Notes: generated by a model not told the origin, from the sequence alone. A stretch of 64,000 nt of DNA from Gloeobacter violaceus PCC 7421 (GCF_000011385.1 NC_005125.1:1612001-1676000), one strand, 5' to 3'; positions 8,272-17,969 are shown, counted from the stretch's first letter. Program-made: numbers and translations.

Positions 8272-10260
8272 ATGCCCAAGCAAATCATCATCGCGGAACA
8301 ATACCGTCTGGCGGCGGTATTTGCAGAAGATCAAATTCAAGAACTCATCGTCGCCTCCGGCAACCACCAGGTCGGAGACATTTACCTGGGCATCGTTGAG
8401 AACGTGCTGCCCAGCATCGACGCCGCTTTCGTCAACATCGGCAATCCCGAACGCAACGGCTTCATCCACGTCACCGACCTCGGTCAGATCCGGTTGCGCC
8501 GCTCCTCCGCTTCGATTAGCGAACTGGTCACCCCCCAGCAAAAAGTGCTCGTCCAGGTGATGAAGGAGCCCACCGGCAACAAAGGTCCGCGCTTGACCGG
8601 CAACGTCAGCCTGCCGGGACGCTTTTTGGTGTTGATGCCCTTCGGCCGGGGCGTCAACCTCTCGCGGCGCATCCGCGACGACGACGAGCGCAATCGCCTG
8701 CGTGCCCTGGCGGTGCTCATCAAACCCCCGGGCATGGGCCTGCTGGTGCGTACCGAGGCGGCCGGCATGGACGAGCAGGGCGTTCTCGAAGATCTCGAAA
8801 GCCTGCTCAAGCAGTGGGAGAAAATTCAGAAGCAGACCGCCGAGACCCGGGCTCCGGCCTTGCTCAACCGCGACGAGGACTTTATTCAACGCATCTTGCG
8901 CGACGCCTACGGCGCCCAGGTCAACCGCATCGTGGTGGATTCCCACGTCGGGGTCAAGCGTGTCAAGCAGCACCTGCTCAACTGGAACGGCGGGCGCATG
9001 CCCCAGGGCGTCTACGTCGAGCACCACCGCGAGCCCAGTTCGATTCTCGATTACTTTCGGGTCAACGCGGCAATTCGCGAGGCGCTGCGGCCCCGCGTCG
9101 ATTTGCCCTCCGGCGGTTACATCATCATCGAGCCCACCGAGGCGCTCACGGTGATCGACGTCAACTCCGGTTCCTTCACCCGCTCGGCGACTTCACGCGA
9201 GACGGTGCTGTGGACCAACTGCGAGGCGGCCACCGAAATCGCCCGCCAACTGCGGTTGCGCAACATCGCGGGCATCATCATCATCGACTTTATCGACATG
9301 GACGCGCGCCGCGACCAGTTGCAGGTGCTGGAGCACTTCTCCAAGGCGCTCAAAGCCGACAAGTCGCGCCCGCAGATCGCTCAGCTCACCGAACTGGGCC
9401 TTGTCGAGATCACCCGCAAGCGTCAGGGCCAGAGCATCTACGAGATCTTCGGCAAGCCCTGCCCCACCTGCGACGGCCTCGGCATCACCACCCACCTGCC
9501 CGGCACTCGCCACGAGCCAGGCACCGAGGCTCTACCCACCTTTGCCCCGTCCGCCGAGGAACTGGAAGGCTTCGAAGGTGAAGGATTTGCCGGGGCCGGG
9601 GCCGGCGGCGAGTACGAAGAGGAAGAATCGTCGGATCTCGACCTCACGGCCCATCCGGTTTTTCGCAACGACCGGCGCCGCCTGCCGATGGAGCGCCGAC
9701 CGGCGGCGCCACCGCCGGCCGGCAACGGTGCCCCGGGCGGAACCGCCGGTGGACGCAACCGCCGCCGCCGCGGCCGGGGCGGCAACGGCCGCGGCGGGCC
9801 GGAGGAGGGCCTGGGACGTCCCGCGATCGAGACGGGCGAACCGGTTCCCGGCGCGTCCCCGCCTTCGCCGGCCGCCCGTGCGCCCGAGGCCGAACCGGCG
9901 GAGGCAGCGCCTTCGATGCCAGGCTACGGCGGCTACGAAGATCGCCACGACGAAGGCGCCCAACCGACGCAGCCTCCGATCGAAGCGCCCGAGATGCCCA
10001 TCGACCACATCCCTGCCGCCGAGCAGGAAGTGCTCGCCTACATGGGGCTGCCCGCCGAGCTGTTGAGCGGTCCGGCCATCACCTCGGGCAACACCTCGAT
10101 CCTCTCGGTCCGGCCGCCCAGTCCCGACAAACCCGAAGACGAAGGGGGCGAGGAGGGCGAGGGCGATCCGCGCCGCCGCCGCCGCCGCCGCACCACCCGC
10201 AGCAAAGCCCCCGAGGCGCAGAACACCCCGGAGCCGGTTCCCGCCAATCCGGAGGAATAA
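8272..10260 (+). CDS. rne: ribonuclease E/G
   Basis: Endoribonuclease for mRNA decay and rRNA/tRNA processing. The start is ATG at 8272 with AGGAG 6 bases upstream (662 residues). The catalytic core has the S1 domain ([20 protein letters not shown] onward, about residues 35-125) and the DNase I-like active-site segment [13 protein letters not shown] (about 289-301). IIIDFIDMD carries a conserved acidic patch. The zinc-link motif CPTC is near residue 397. The tail after about 430 is acidic and low complexity, with an Arg/Gly tract ([15 protein letters not shown]) and a near-terminal [11 protein letters not shown]-terminal poly-Arg peptide in cyanobacterial RNase E binds polynucleotide phosphorylase, so this one probably does too (inference). 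rnhB follows immediately. Confidence 0.95.
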   Translation: MPKQIIIAEQYRLAAVFAEDQIQELIVASGNHQVGDIYLGIVENVLPSIDAAFVNIGNPERNGFIHVTDLGQIRLRRSSASISELVTPQQKVLVQVMKEPTGNKGPRLTGNVSLPGRFLVLMPFGRGVNLSRRIRDDDERNRLRALAVLIKPPGMGLLVRTEAAGMDEQGVLEDLESLLKQWEKIQKQTAETRAPALLNRDEDFIQRILRDAYGAQVNRIVVDSHVGVKRVKQHLLNWNGGRMPQGVYVEHHREPSSILDYFRVNAAIREALRPRVDLPSGGYIIIEPTEALTVIDVNSGSFTRSATSRETVLWTNCEAATEIARQLRLRNIAGIIIIDFIDMDARRDQLQVLEHFSKALKADKSRPQIAQLTELGLVEITRKRQGQSIYEIFGKPCPTCDGLGITTHLPGTRHEPGTEALPTFAPSAEELEGFEGEGFAGAGAGGEYEEEESSDLDLTAHPVFRNDRRRLPMERRPAAPPPAGNGAPGGTAGGRNRRRRGRGGNGRGGPEEGLGRPAIETGEPVPGASPPSPAARAPEAEPAEAAPSMPGYGGYEDRHDEGAQPTQPPIEAPEMPIDHIPAAEQEVLAYMGLPAELLSGPAITSGNTSILSVRPPSPDKPEDEGGEEGEGDPRRRRRRRTTRSKAPEAQNTPEPVPANPEE

Positions 10261-10264
10261 CATC
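10251..10264 (+). promoter_or_regulatory. Shine-Dalgarno site in front of an ATC codon at the rnhB 5' end
   Basis: GGAGG (10251-10255) is followed after 6 bases by an in-frame ATC at 10262. The site overlaps the RNase E stop codon and has normal spacing. No ATG, GTG or TTG in the rnhB frame lies between the upstream stop at 10066 and 10346. This makes ATC a candidate initiation codon. Confidence 0.5.
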
Positions 10265-10942
10265 AAGCGGCCGTCTCAGACTCCCCTGCCTTCGCTGGAG
10301 CGCGAGCGCGCCCTATGGGCGGCGGGCATCCGCCGTCTGGCGGGGGTGGACGAGGTCGGCCGCGGTGCCCTGGCCGGTTGTGTGGTGGCGGCGGCGGTGG
10401 TGTTGCCGCCGGATATACCCCTTGCGGCCCTCGCCGGGATCACCGATTCGAAGTTGCTCGATCGCCCCCGCCGCGAAGCGCTCCACGAGCGCATCCTGGC
10501 CCTGGCATCGGCGGTGGGCATCGGCAGCGCCTCCGTGGGCGAGATCGACCGGCTCAATATCTTGCGGGCGACCGCCCTTGCCATGGGCCGCGCCCTGCAC
10601 CGGGTGGCCCCGGTCGAGCATGTCCTGGTGGACGGGTTGCCGGTGGCCGAACTGGGAATCACCCAGACCGCCATCGTCGGTGGAGACCGCACCAGCCTCA
10701 GTATTGCCGCCGCTTCGATCGTGGCCAAGGTGACCCGCGATCGGTGGATGGAGCGGCTGGACCGGCGCTTTGCGGGCTTCGGTTGGGCCACCAACGCCGG
10801 TTACGGTACCGCCTTTCACCGCGAAGCGCTGGCTCGATTGGGAGTTACCCCTCTGCACCGGCGCAGCTTCGCCCCGGTGCGCCTGGTGGTCCAAAAGAAT
10901 TTGTTCGATGAACCGCCGCCGGGCGGGCATTTCGTTGAATAG
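10262..10942 (+). CDS. rnhB: ribonuclease HII, apparently non-canonical start
   Basis: Removes RNA from RNA/DNA hybrids and misincorporated ribonucleotides. The active-site motif [10 protein letters not shown], the segment [11 protein letters not shown], the catalytic [13 protein letters not shown] block and C-terminal [11 protein letters not shown] identify type 2 RNase H. The first standard codon in frame is GTG at 10346, which would begin exactly at VDEVGRG and remove the first beta-strand. Upstream codons read [18 protein letters not shown], matching the conserved helix and strand that precede this motif in the family. The true start is therefore upstream, most likely ATC at 10262 behind a good GGAGG site (226 residues). 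CTG at 10286 or 10295 is an alternative. It is adjacent to rne, so co-translation is likely. Product certain, start uncertain. Confidence 0.85.
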   Translation: MKRPSQTPLPSLERERALWAAGIRRLAGVDEVGRGALAGCVVAAAVVLPPDIPLAALAGITDSKLLDRPRREALHERILALASAVGIGSASVGEIDRLNILRATALAMGRALHRVAPVEHVLVDGLPVAELGITQTAIVGGDRTSLSIAAASIVAKVTRDRWMERLDRRFAGFGWATNAGYGTAFHREALARLGVTPLHRRSFAPVRLVVQKNLFDEPPPGGHFVE

Positions 10943-10950
10943 TTAAGCGC

Positions 10951-10974
10951 GGGTGCATAAAATAAAATGCACCC
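10951..10974. promoter_or_regulatory. perfect inverted repeat after rnhB
   Basis: GGGTGCAT and ATGCACCC form a perfect 8-bp stem around an A-rich 8-base loop, 8 bases past the rnhB stop. No T-run follows on either strand, so it is not a classical terminator. It could be an mRNA-stabilising hairpin or an operator for gltB. Confidence 0.45.
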
Positions 10975-11083
10975 TGTCGCCAGGAACGACGCGGCTTTGT
11001 CTACGCTGGTAGTGAAGCGTCTCAATCCGGCGGGGAAGCGCTGTCAGCAAAGTTCATACGATTAGTTCCACCGAGCGTCCGAC

Positions 11084-14000
11084 ATGATCGATCCCAATTG
11101 GTTTGCAGACGAATTGATGCACGAACACGACGCCTGCGGCGTCGGCTTTTTGGCCGACAGCCGCGGTCGAGCCAGCCACGATCTGATCGTCCGGGCACTT
11201 GAAGCGGTCACCTGTTTGGAGCACCGGGGCGGCTGCGGCGCCGACCGCGACTCCGGCGACGGCGCCGGTTTGCTCAGTGCGGTTCCCTGGTCGATCATCG
11301 ACGCCTGGTGCGCCGGGTCCGGTCTGGCCACGCCCGACCCCGACCGGCGGGCGGTGGGCATGCTCTTCTTGCCGCGCGACGCACAGATCCAGCAGCGCTG
11401 CCGGGCCATCGCCACGGAGCGCTTCGCGGATGAAGGCTTTCGGGTGGTAGGTTGGCGGCCGGTGCCCGTCCGCCCCGATCACCTCGGCCTGCAGGCAGCT
11501 TCGACCCGGCCGGACATCCTCCAGGTCATCCTCGAATCTGAACACCCCTGCCCGCCCACCGAGCGCGAACGCAAGCTGTATCTGGCGCGCAAGGCCATCC
11601 GCTCGAGCATCGATCAAGGCTTTGCCCGGGAGGTGGCGCGCGATTTTCACTTTGCTTCGCTCTCGTGCCGGACGATTGTCTACAAGGGCATGGTGCGCTC
11701 GGAGGTGCTCGGACGCTTCTACGAAGATCTGCTGGATGAGCGCTTCGAGAGCACTTTTGTCCTTTATCACCGCCGATTCTCGACCAACACCTTTCCGCGC
11801 TGGCCGCTCGCGCAGCCGCTGCGGCTGCTCGGACACAACGGCGAAATCAACACCGTCCTGGGCAACCGCAACTGGATGAGCGCGCGCGAGCCGGATTTGA
11901 AAAGCGAACTGTGGGGCGGGCGCATCGAGAAGCTCAAGCCCATTCTGGAGCTGGAAGGTTCCGACTCGGCTTCCCTCGACAATGCCTTTGAACTGTTGGT
12001 CCGCTCGGGGCGCGACCCGCTGCATTCGATGATGATGCTGGTGCCGGAGGCCTACGACAACCAGCCGGCGCTCGCCGACTTTCCGGAGGTGGCCGGTTTC
12101 TATCAGTACCACGGCCCCCTGCAGGAATCCTGGGACGGCCCGGCGCTGGTGGTCTTCTCCGATGGGGTGCAGGTGGGGGCAACCCTCGATCGCAACGGCC
12201 TCAGGCCCGCCCGCTACGCGATCACCGACGACGGTCTGGTGATCGTCGCTTCGGAGGCGGGGGTGGTCGATGTGCCCCTCGAACGGGTGATCGAAAAGGG
12301 GCGCCTCGGCCCCGGCCAGATGATCGCCGTCGATCTCGAATCGGGCGAAATTCTCAAAAACTGGGACATCAAACAAAAAGTGAGCCGACGGCAGCCCTAC
12401 CGCGAGTGGGTGACCCGTCACCGGCAGACCCTCGAAGCCCAGCCCTATCTGGACGGCCCGCAGCTCGACACTCACGATCTGCTGGTCCGCCAGCGCGCCA
12501 CCGGCTACACCCTCGAAGACGTCGAGCGCGTTATTTTGCCCATGGCCCAGGCGGGTAAAGAGCCAGTGATGTCGATGGGCGACGACACGCCCCTCGCGGT
12601 GCTCTCCCAAAAGGAGCGGCTTTTGTACGATTACTTCAAGCAGCGCTTTGCCCAGGTGACCAACCCGCCCATCGACCCCATCCGCGAAGGGCTGGTGATG
12701 TCGCTGGAGATGTACCTGGGGCCGCGCGGCAGCTGGCTTGAAGAAAAACCCGAATTTGCCCGGCTGTTGCGGCTCACCAGCCCGATTCTCAACGAAAACC
12801 AACTGGCCGAGCTGCGCTCCCTCGATGCACCGTTCAACTCCCGGACGCTCGCACTGGTCTTTGCACTCGACGAGGGCACCGAAGCGCTCGAAAAGCGCCT
12901 GGAGGCGCTGTGCGCCGAGGCCGAGCAGGCGGTGCGCTCAGGCGCGAGCGTCCTGATTTTGAGCGATCGCGCCCTTGGCGGCGAGCGGGCCACCCTGCCG
13001 CCGCTTCTGGCCGTGGGAGCCATCCACCACCACCTGATCGCCGTCGGCCTGCGGTTGCGCGCGTCGCTGGTGGTCGAGACCGCCCAGTGCTGGAGTACCC
13101 ATCACTTTGCCTGTCTCTTCGGCTACGGCGCCAGTGCGGTCTGTCCCTACCTGGCTTTTGAAACGATTCGCAACTGGTGGGCGGCCCCCACCACCCGCGA
13201 ACTGGTGCGCAACGGCAAAATCGAAGATCAAAGCGTCACCCGGCTGCAGCAAAATTATGTCTGCTCCGTCGAGGCGGGCATTCTCAAGATCCTCTCCAAA
13301 ATGGGCATTTCGCTACTCAGCAGCTACTCGGGCGCCCAGATCTTCGAAGCAATCGGCATCGGTGCCCCGGTGATCGGCAAAGCTTTCTGCGGCACCATCT
13401 CCCGGGTGGGCGGCATGGGTTTTGCCGACATTGCCCGCGAGGCGCTGCAGTTTCACATCGCCGCCTATCCGGATGTCTCCGCCCAGAAACTGGTCAACTA
13501 CGGCCTGATCACCTACCGGCCGGGGGGCGAATTTCACATCAACAATCCAAAGATGGTCAAGGCGCTGCACGCCGCCATCAAACTGCCCGAGCGCGCCGGG
13601 GCCGAGCGCGAACGGCTCTACGGCGAATATATCGATCAGATTCGCTCCCGCCCGCCCGCCGCCCTGCGCGACTTGCTCGAATTTAAAAGCGATCGCTCCC
13701 CGATTGCCCTCGAAGCGGTCGAATCCGTCGAGAGCATCCTGCACCGCTTCTGCACCGGGGGCATGTCCCTGGGAGCCCTCGGGCGTGAGGCCCACGAAGT
13801 GCTCGCCATCGCCATGAACCGCATCGGCGGCAAATCCAATTCCGGCGAAGGGGGCGAAGACCCGGTCCGCTTCAAGCCGCTCACCGACGTCCTGCCCGAC
13901 ACGACTTCGCCGTCGCTGCCGGGCATTGTGGGTCTACGCAACGGCGATTCGGCCAGTTCCGCCATCAAGCAGGTGGCGAGCGGCCGCTTCGGCGTCACCC

Positions 14001-15688
14001 CCGAGTATCTGGCAAGTGCCCGCCAACTGGAAATCAAGATCGCCCAGGGGGCCAAACCCGGCGAAGGCGGCCAACTGCCCGGCCACAAAGTCGATCACTA
14101 CATCGCCACGCTGCGCCGCTCGAAGCCCGGCGTCTCGCTCATCTCACCCCCGCCCCACCACGACATCTACTCGATCGAAGATCTGGCCCAGTTGATCTTC
14201 GATCTGCACCAGATCAACCCCAAGGCGTTCGTCTCGGTGAAGTTGGTGGCCGAAGTGGGCATCGGCACGATCGCCGCCGGGGTGGCCAAGGCCAACGCCG
14301 ATGTCATCCAAATCTCAGGCCACGAGGGCGGCACGGGCGCTTCCCCGCTCAGTTCGATCAAGCACGCGGGGGTGCCCTGGGAACTGGGGCTCACCGAAGT
14401 GCATCAGGTGCTGCTGGCCAACCAGTTGCGCGACCGGGTGACCCTGCGCGTGGATGGGGGCCTGCGCACCGGCTACGAAGTGGTGCAGGCGGCGATGCTC
14501 GGTGCCGAGGAATACGGCTTCGGCTCGATTGCCATGATCGCCGAGGGGTGTATCATGGCCCGCGTCTGCCACCTCAACACCTGCCCCAAGGGGGTCGCCA
14601 CCCAGAACCCCGAGTTGCGCCGCCGCTTCGACGGCTTACCGGAACACGTCGTCAATTTCTTCTGGTTCATCGCCGAAGAGGTGCGTTCGCTCCTCGCCTC
14701 CCTCGGTTACCGGAGTCTGGAGGAAGTGATGGGCCGGGTGGACCTGCTTATCGAGCGCGAGGTGCCCCTGGCCAAGACTGCGCGGCTGGATCTGACCAGC
14801 CTGCTGGGCGGTCCGGAGCATGCCGGTCGCGACTGGCTTGCCCACAGCGAGTGTGCCCACGGCAACGGGCCGGTGCTGGATGACTTGATCTTGCAAGATC
14901 CCGAAATCGAGTGGGCCATCGCCCACCACGGTCAGGTCCACAAGTTTTTCCCGGTGCTCAACACCGACCGATCGGTGGGAGCGCGCGTGAGCGGCCGGAT
15001 CGCCGGACTGTACGGCGACACCGGCTTTGGGGGCGAACTGGTGCTGGTCTTTAGCGGCTCAGCGGGCCAGAGCTTCGGCGCCTTCAACCTGCAGGGGATG
15101 ACTCTCGTACTCACCGGCGAGGCCAACGACTACGTGGGCAAGGGCATGAACGGCGGTGAAATTCTGATTCGGCCCTTTGCAGGCGCCCGCTACGAACCCC
15201 ACCGCAACGTGATCATCGGCAACACCTGCCTGTACGGGGCGACGGGCGGGGCGCTGTTTGCCAACGGCCAGGCGGGCGAGCGTTTTGCCGTGCGTAACTC
15301 GCTGGCGACCGCCGTCGTCGAAGGCTGCGGCGATCACGGCTGCGAGTACATGACGGGTGGTGTGGTCGTTGTACTCGGCCCGGTGGGCCGTAACTTCGGG
15401 GCGGGCATGACCGGCGGCATCGCCTATGTGTTCGACGCCGACGACAGCCTGCGCGCCCACGTCAACCTCGACAGCGACAAAGTGCTGCAGCGCGTTCCCC
15501 GAGGTGCGGGCGAAGCCCAACTGCTCGGCCTCATCCAGGACCACTACCGCAAGACCGACAGTGACCTGGCCCGGCGGATTCTCGAAAACTGGGAAGCACA
15601 TCTGCCCCTGTTTTGGCAGGTGGTGCCCCCGTCTGAAAAAGATTCGCCCGTAGCCCGCAGCGAGTCAGTGCTCACCCCGGCGGAGTAA
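11084..15688 (+). CDS. gltB: ferredoxin-dependent glutamate synthase, large subunit
   Basis: Makes two glutamates from glutamine and 2-oxoglutarate. At 1534 residues it has the full GltB/GlsF layout. Cys18 in HDACGVGF would become the N-terminal nucleophile of the class II amidotransferase after propeptide removal. A central domain follows, then the FMN/2-oxoglutarate synthase barrel with KSNSGEGGEDPVRF and ISGHEGGTGASPLSSI. The iron-sulfur Cys cluster is CIMARVCHLNTCP (about residues 1157-1169). The C-terminal GXGXG beta-helix contains GEANDYVGKGMNGGE. No small subunit (gltD) is adjacent, which fits the ferredoxin-dependent cyanobacterial enzyme, but the electron donor is inferred. The ATG start has only a weak GAG upstream. 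Confidence 0.95.
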   Translation: MIDPNWFADELMHEHDACGVGFLADSRGRASHDLIVRALEAVTCLEHRGGCGADRDSGDGAGLLSAVPWSIIDAWCAGSGLATPDPDRRAVGMLFLPRDAQIQQRCRAIATERFADEGFRVVGWRPVPVRPDHLGLQAASTRPDILQVILESEHPCPPTERERKLYLARKAIRSSIDQGFAREVARDFHFASLSCRTIVYKGMVRSEVLGRFYEDLLDERFESTFVLYHRRFSTNTFPRWPLAQPLRLLGHNGEINTVLGNRNWMSAREPDLKSELWGGRIEKLKPILELEGSDSASLDNAFELLVRSGRDPLHSMMMLVPEAYDNQPALADFPEVAGFYQYHGPLQESWDGPALVVFSDGVQVGATLDRNGLRPARYAITDDGLVIVASEAGVVDVPLERVIEKGRLGPGQMIAVDLESGEILKNWDIKQKVSRRQPYREWVTRHRQTLEAQPYLDGPQLDTHDLLVRQRATGYTLEDVERVILPMAQAGKEPVMSMGDDTPLAVLSQKERLLYDYFKQRFAQVTNPPIDPIREGLVMSLEMYLGPRGSWLEEKPEFARLLRLTSPILNENQLAELRSLDAPFNSRTLALVFALDEGTEALEKRLEALCAEAEQAVRSGASVLILSDRALGGERATLPPLLAVGAIHHHLIAVGLRLRASLVVETAQCWSTHHFACLFGYGASAVCPYLAFETIRNWWAAPTTRELVRNGKIEDQSVTRLQQNYVCSVEAGILKILSKMGISLLSSYSGAQIFEAIGIGAPVIGKAFCGTISRVGGMGFADIAREALQFHIAAYPDVSAQKLVNYGLITYRPGGEFHINNPKMVKALHAAIKLPERAGAERERLYGEYIDQIRSRPPAALRDLLEFKSDRSPIALEAVESVESILHRFCTGGMSLGALGREAHEVLAIAMNRIGGKSNSGEGGEDPVRFKPLTDVLPDTTSPSLPGIVGLRNGDSASSAIKQVASGRFGVTPEYLASARQLEIKIAQGAKPGEGGQLPGHKVDHYIATLRRSKPGVSLISPPPHHDIYSIEDLAQLIFDLHQINPKAFVSVKLVAEVGIGTIAAGVAKANADVIQISGHEGGTGASPLSSIKHAGVPWELGLTEVHQVLLANQLRDRVTLRVDGGLRTGYEVVQAAMLGAEEYGFGSIAMIAEGCIMARVCHLNTCPKGVATQNPELRRRFDGLPEHVVNFFWFIAEEVRSLLASLGYRSLEEVMGRVDLLIEREVPLAKTARLDLTSLLGGPEHAGRDWLAHSECAHGNGPVLDDLILQDPEIEWAIAHHGQVHKFFPVLNTDRSVGARVSGRIAGLYGDTGFGGELVLVFSGSAGQSFGAFNLQGMTLVLTGEANDYVGKGMNGGEILIRPFAGARYEPHRNVIIGNTCLYGATGGALFANGQAGERFAVRNSLATAVVEGCGDHGCEYMTGGVVVVLGPVGRNFGAGMTGGIAYVFDADDSLRAHVNLDSDKVLQRVPRGAGEAQLLGLIQDHYRKTDSDLARRILENWEAHLPLFWQVVPPSEKDSPVARSESVLTPAE

Positions 15689-15752
15689 AGTGGGCTTGCA
15701 AAAGGCGAACCCCACTCTCAGTCGCGGCAAATCTTTGTCGGCCGGAACGTTA

Positions 15753-16418
15753 CTAACGGGTGGTGGTGGTCTGCTCCGGCTCAACCTTGGCTTTTTTGGC
15801 GGCTTTGTGCTCGGCGCGCTCGTCCATGAAGTGGCGGACGACCCCAAAGGCGATGATGGCGACCACCAACAAAATCAGCCCCCAGATACCGATGCCCTCA
15901 AAAAACTTGAGCACCGCCACCCCAAAAAAGTAAGCGGCAGTGCCGATCGCCCCGCCCCAGGCGAACGCGCCCATCGCATTAAAAAGCACAAACTTCGGCC
16001 AGGGCATGCGGGTGATCCCCGCCAGAGGACCCGCCAGGATGCGCAACAGCACGATAAACCGTCCAATAAACACCGCCCAGGCGCTGTTTTTCAAAAAAGC
16101 TGCCTCGGCGCGGTCGAACTTGTCCTGGGTCAGCCCAAAGACTTTGCCATACTTGAGCACCAAGTCGCGCCCGAAGCGCCGACCGATGAAGTAGCCCATG
16201 TTGTCGCCCAAGATGGCGCCGCAGATGGCTGCAATCAGCACCAGCGGAAAGGCGAGGATCTCCTTAGAAGCGAGCACCGAAGCCAGGATCAGCGTCGTCT
16301 CACCGGGCAGAGGCAAGCCGGAATTTTCAAGAAAGATGATTCCCGCGATCAGCAGGTAACCGAGTGGACCGTTGGACTCAAGAAAGTGTTGAATGGACTC
16401 CGCCAGTTGCTCAATCAT
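15753..16418 (-). CDS. DedA family membrane protein
   Basis: A 221-residue integral membrane protein of the DedA/SNARE-associated (VTT) family. The family signature is present: FLENSGLPLPGETTLILASV (residues about 30-49), then GDNMGYFIGRRFGRD and the R-x-x-x-G-segment FIGRFIVLLRILAGPLAGI. Four to five hydrophobic helices end near residue 195. The C-terminus is a charged Lys/Glu/Thr tail. DedA proteins act in lipid carrier recycling and membrane homeostasis; the substrate here is unknown. It converges on gltB across 64 bp and is divergent from the MerR gene. Confidence 0.9.
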   Translation of the reverse strand: MIEQLAESIQHFLESNGPLGYLLIAGIIFLENSGLPLPGETTLILASVLASKEILAFPLVLIAAICGAILGDNMGYFIGRRFGRDLVLKYGKVFGLTQDKFDRAEAAFLKNSAWAVFIGRFIVLLRILAGPLAGITRMPWPKFVLFNAMGAFAWGGAIGTAAYFFGVAVLKFFEGIGIWGLILLVVAIIAFGVVRHFMDERAEHKAAKKAKVEPEQTTTTR

Positions 16419-16558
16419 CGTACCTGCCGTCTGGGAAAGATGGTTGCAGCGGTCGCACCCCTCTCAATCTTACAGGCCATTGCCCCACCACGGTTTTTCA
16501 GTTTCGCACTCAAGTCAATTGCGTGCTGTTGCCGCCTCATCGGCTATTGTACTGTTTG

Positions 16559-16589
16559 TTGCACTGATTGTTCGCCGGAAATTTATACT
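16559..16589 (+). promoter_or_regulatory. candidate promoter with long spacer before the MerR gene
   Basis: TTGCAC (16559-16564) and TATACT (16584-16589) are separated by 19 bases, about 47 bases before the MerR start. A 19-base spacer is the typical length at promoters activated by MerR proteins, so autoregulation is possible. Confidence 0.35.
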
Positions 16590-16635
16590 GGTATTCGGAT
16601 TCGGAACCGGTGGGACATTCAGAGGGACAGCGGCA

Positions 16636-17064
16636 ATGGACGTTCGCAAGAAGGGCTACCGCATCGGTGAGTTGGCGCACCTGGCGAAGGTGAATCCCCG
16701 TACGATCGACTTTTACACCCGCGAGGGGTTGCTTGAGCCCCTCGACCGCGCCGACGCGCATCAGCACCGCTATTACCCGGCCACCTCCCTCGACCGGCTG
16801 GACCTGATCAAGCACCTGCGGGGCCGCCACATGAGCCTGGCAGAAATCCGCGACCAGCTCAAGTGCGTGCAGCGGCCGGAGCAACGCGAGGTGATCCAGA
16901 CATTGCAACTGGTCTGCCGACAAATTGACGACCTGCAGCACCAGCTCAAGGACCTTTCGCCCATCGCTTCTCAGACCGACCGGGCACTAGTGATGGTCAT
17001 GACCGTGGAGGCGATGCAGAAGGTGGCGACTCTCACCGCCGCGCTCACAACCCTGCTCGCGTGA
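16636..17064 (+). CDS. MerR family transcriptional regulator
   Basis: A 142-residue regulator. The N-terminal winged helix-turn-helix begins GYRIGELAHLAKVNPRTIDF (residues 6-25) and continues YTREGLLEPLDRADAHQHRY, the MerR signature. A coiled-coil dimerisation helix follows (about 78-120). The C-terminus lacks the paired Cys of metal sensors and has no obvious drug-binding domain, so the ligand is unknown. The chosen start is the ATG at 16636; an open frame reaching 16393 lacks family similarity. Its stop overlaps the thiD start by four bases (GTGA), so the two are probably translated together and the regulator may control thiamine synthesis (inference). Confidence 0.85.
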   Translation: MDVRKKGYRIGELAHLAKVNPRTIDFYTREGLLEPLDRADAHQHRYYPATSLDRLDLIKHLRGRHMSLAEIRDQLKCVQRPEQREVIQTLQLVCRQIDDLQHQLKDLSPIASQTDRALVMVMTVEAMQKVATLTAALTTLLA

Positions 17065-17867
17065 CGATCGCCCGCGCGCTCACCATCGCCGGGTCCGATT
17101 CGGGCGGCGGGGCGGGTCTACAGGCCGACCTGCGCACCTTCGCCTTTCACAAAGTGCACGGCATGTCCGCCGTCACCTGCCTGACCGCCCAGAACACCCT
17201 CGAGGTACAGGGGGTGGTGCCGGTGGAGCCCGATTTCGTCGCCCTGCAAGTCAAAGCGGTGGTCGGGGATATTGGTCTGGATGCCGTCAAGACGGGCATG
17301 CTGCTGAACGCCGGGATCATCGCCCGGGTCGCCAGGCTGGCTGTCGAGCTGCCTTTGCCGAATCTGGTGGTGGACCCGGTGATGGTGTCGCGCACGGGTG
17401 CCCAGCTCATCGACGATGACGCCGTGGTGGCACTCAAGAGCAAACTGTTGCCTTTGGCGATCCTCGTGACGCCCAATTTGCACGAGGCGCGGCTGCTAAG
17501 CGGGATCGCCATCGAAACGATTGCCGATATGCAGATAGCTGCCTACCGGATCGCAGAGCTTGGAGCACGCAGCGTGCTCATCAAAGGCGGTGCCCTCGCG
17601 GTCGGACGCGGCACGGATGTCTGGTACGACGGCGGCGAATGCGTCGTGCTGACGGGCGATACGATCGACACCCCTCACACCCATGGCACCGGCTGCACCC
17701 TGGCCGCGGCGATTGCCGCCAACCTCGCCCTCGGTCTTCCGCTGCGCGAGGCGATCGTGCAAGCCAAAGCCTACGTCACCGCCGCGCTGCGCCATAGCCT
17801 GGCGATTGGCCGCGGCCAGGGACCGGTAGGCCACTTCTGGCCGTTGCTCGGCGATGCCGACGGTTAG
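17061..17867 (+). CDS. thiD: hydroxymethylpyrimidine/phosphomethylpyrimidine kinase
   Basis: Phosphorylates HMP and HMP-P for thiamine pyrophosphate synthesis. The 268 residues show the ribokinase-type fold with the N-terminal AGSDSGGGAGLQADLRTF (residues 10-27), QVKAVVGDIGLDAVKTGML and VDPVMVSRTGAQL. The anion-hole and catalytic-base motif HTHGTGCTLAAAIAANLALG is near residue 215. The start is GTG at 17061, overlapping the MerR stop. No THI-element riboswitch is recognised upstream. No other thiamine gene is in the window. Confidence 0.92.
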   Translation: MTIARALTIAGSDSGGGAGLQADLRTFAFHKVHGMSAVTCLTAQNTLEVQGVVPVEPDFVALQVKAVVGDIGLDAVKTGMLLNAGIIARVARLAVELPLPNLVVDPVMVSRTGAQLIDDDAVVALKSKLLPLAILVTPNLHEARLLSGIAIETIADMQIAAYRIAELGARSVLIKGGALAVGRGTDVWYDGGECVVLTGDTIDTPHTHGTGCTLAAAIAANLALGLPLREAIVQAKAYVTAALRHSLAIGRGQGPVGHFWPLLGDADG

Positions 17868-17969
17868 GTTTGGGCGTTCGGTTTGGCAGCCAGGGACTTC
17901 AGCGATTCCGCCTCTCGGACTCTGTAGCCGCCGGAGCCTACTTGCAAGCTGCTTGTCCTGGCCCGGCAC

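Noticed and set aside
9700-10200. CRISPR-like or minisatellite repeats
   Set aside because: The repetitive GC-rich DNA is codons for the Arg/Gly/Pro tail of RNase E, with no regular repeat-spacer structure.
10315-10911. ATG at 10315 as a possible rnhB start
   Set aside because: It is in a different frame from the RNase HII motifs, so it cannot initiate that protein.
11054-12802. 582-codon open frame on the - strand inside gltB
   Set aside because: Antisense shadow of a conserved glutamate synthase; no family resemblance and no ribosome-binding site.
12963-12970. HIP1 octamer GCGATCGC (also at 13689 and 46549)
   Set aside because: Only a few copies were noticed in the window; scattered copies are ordinary in cyanobacteria and give no local signal.
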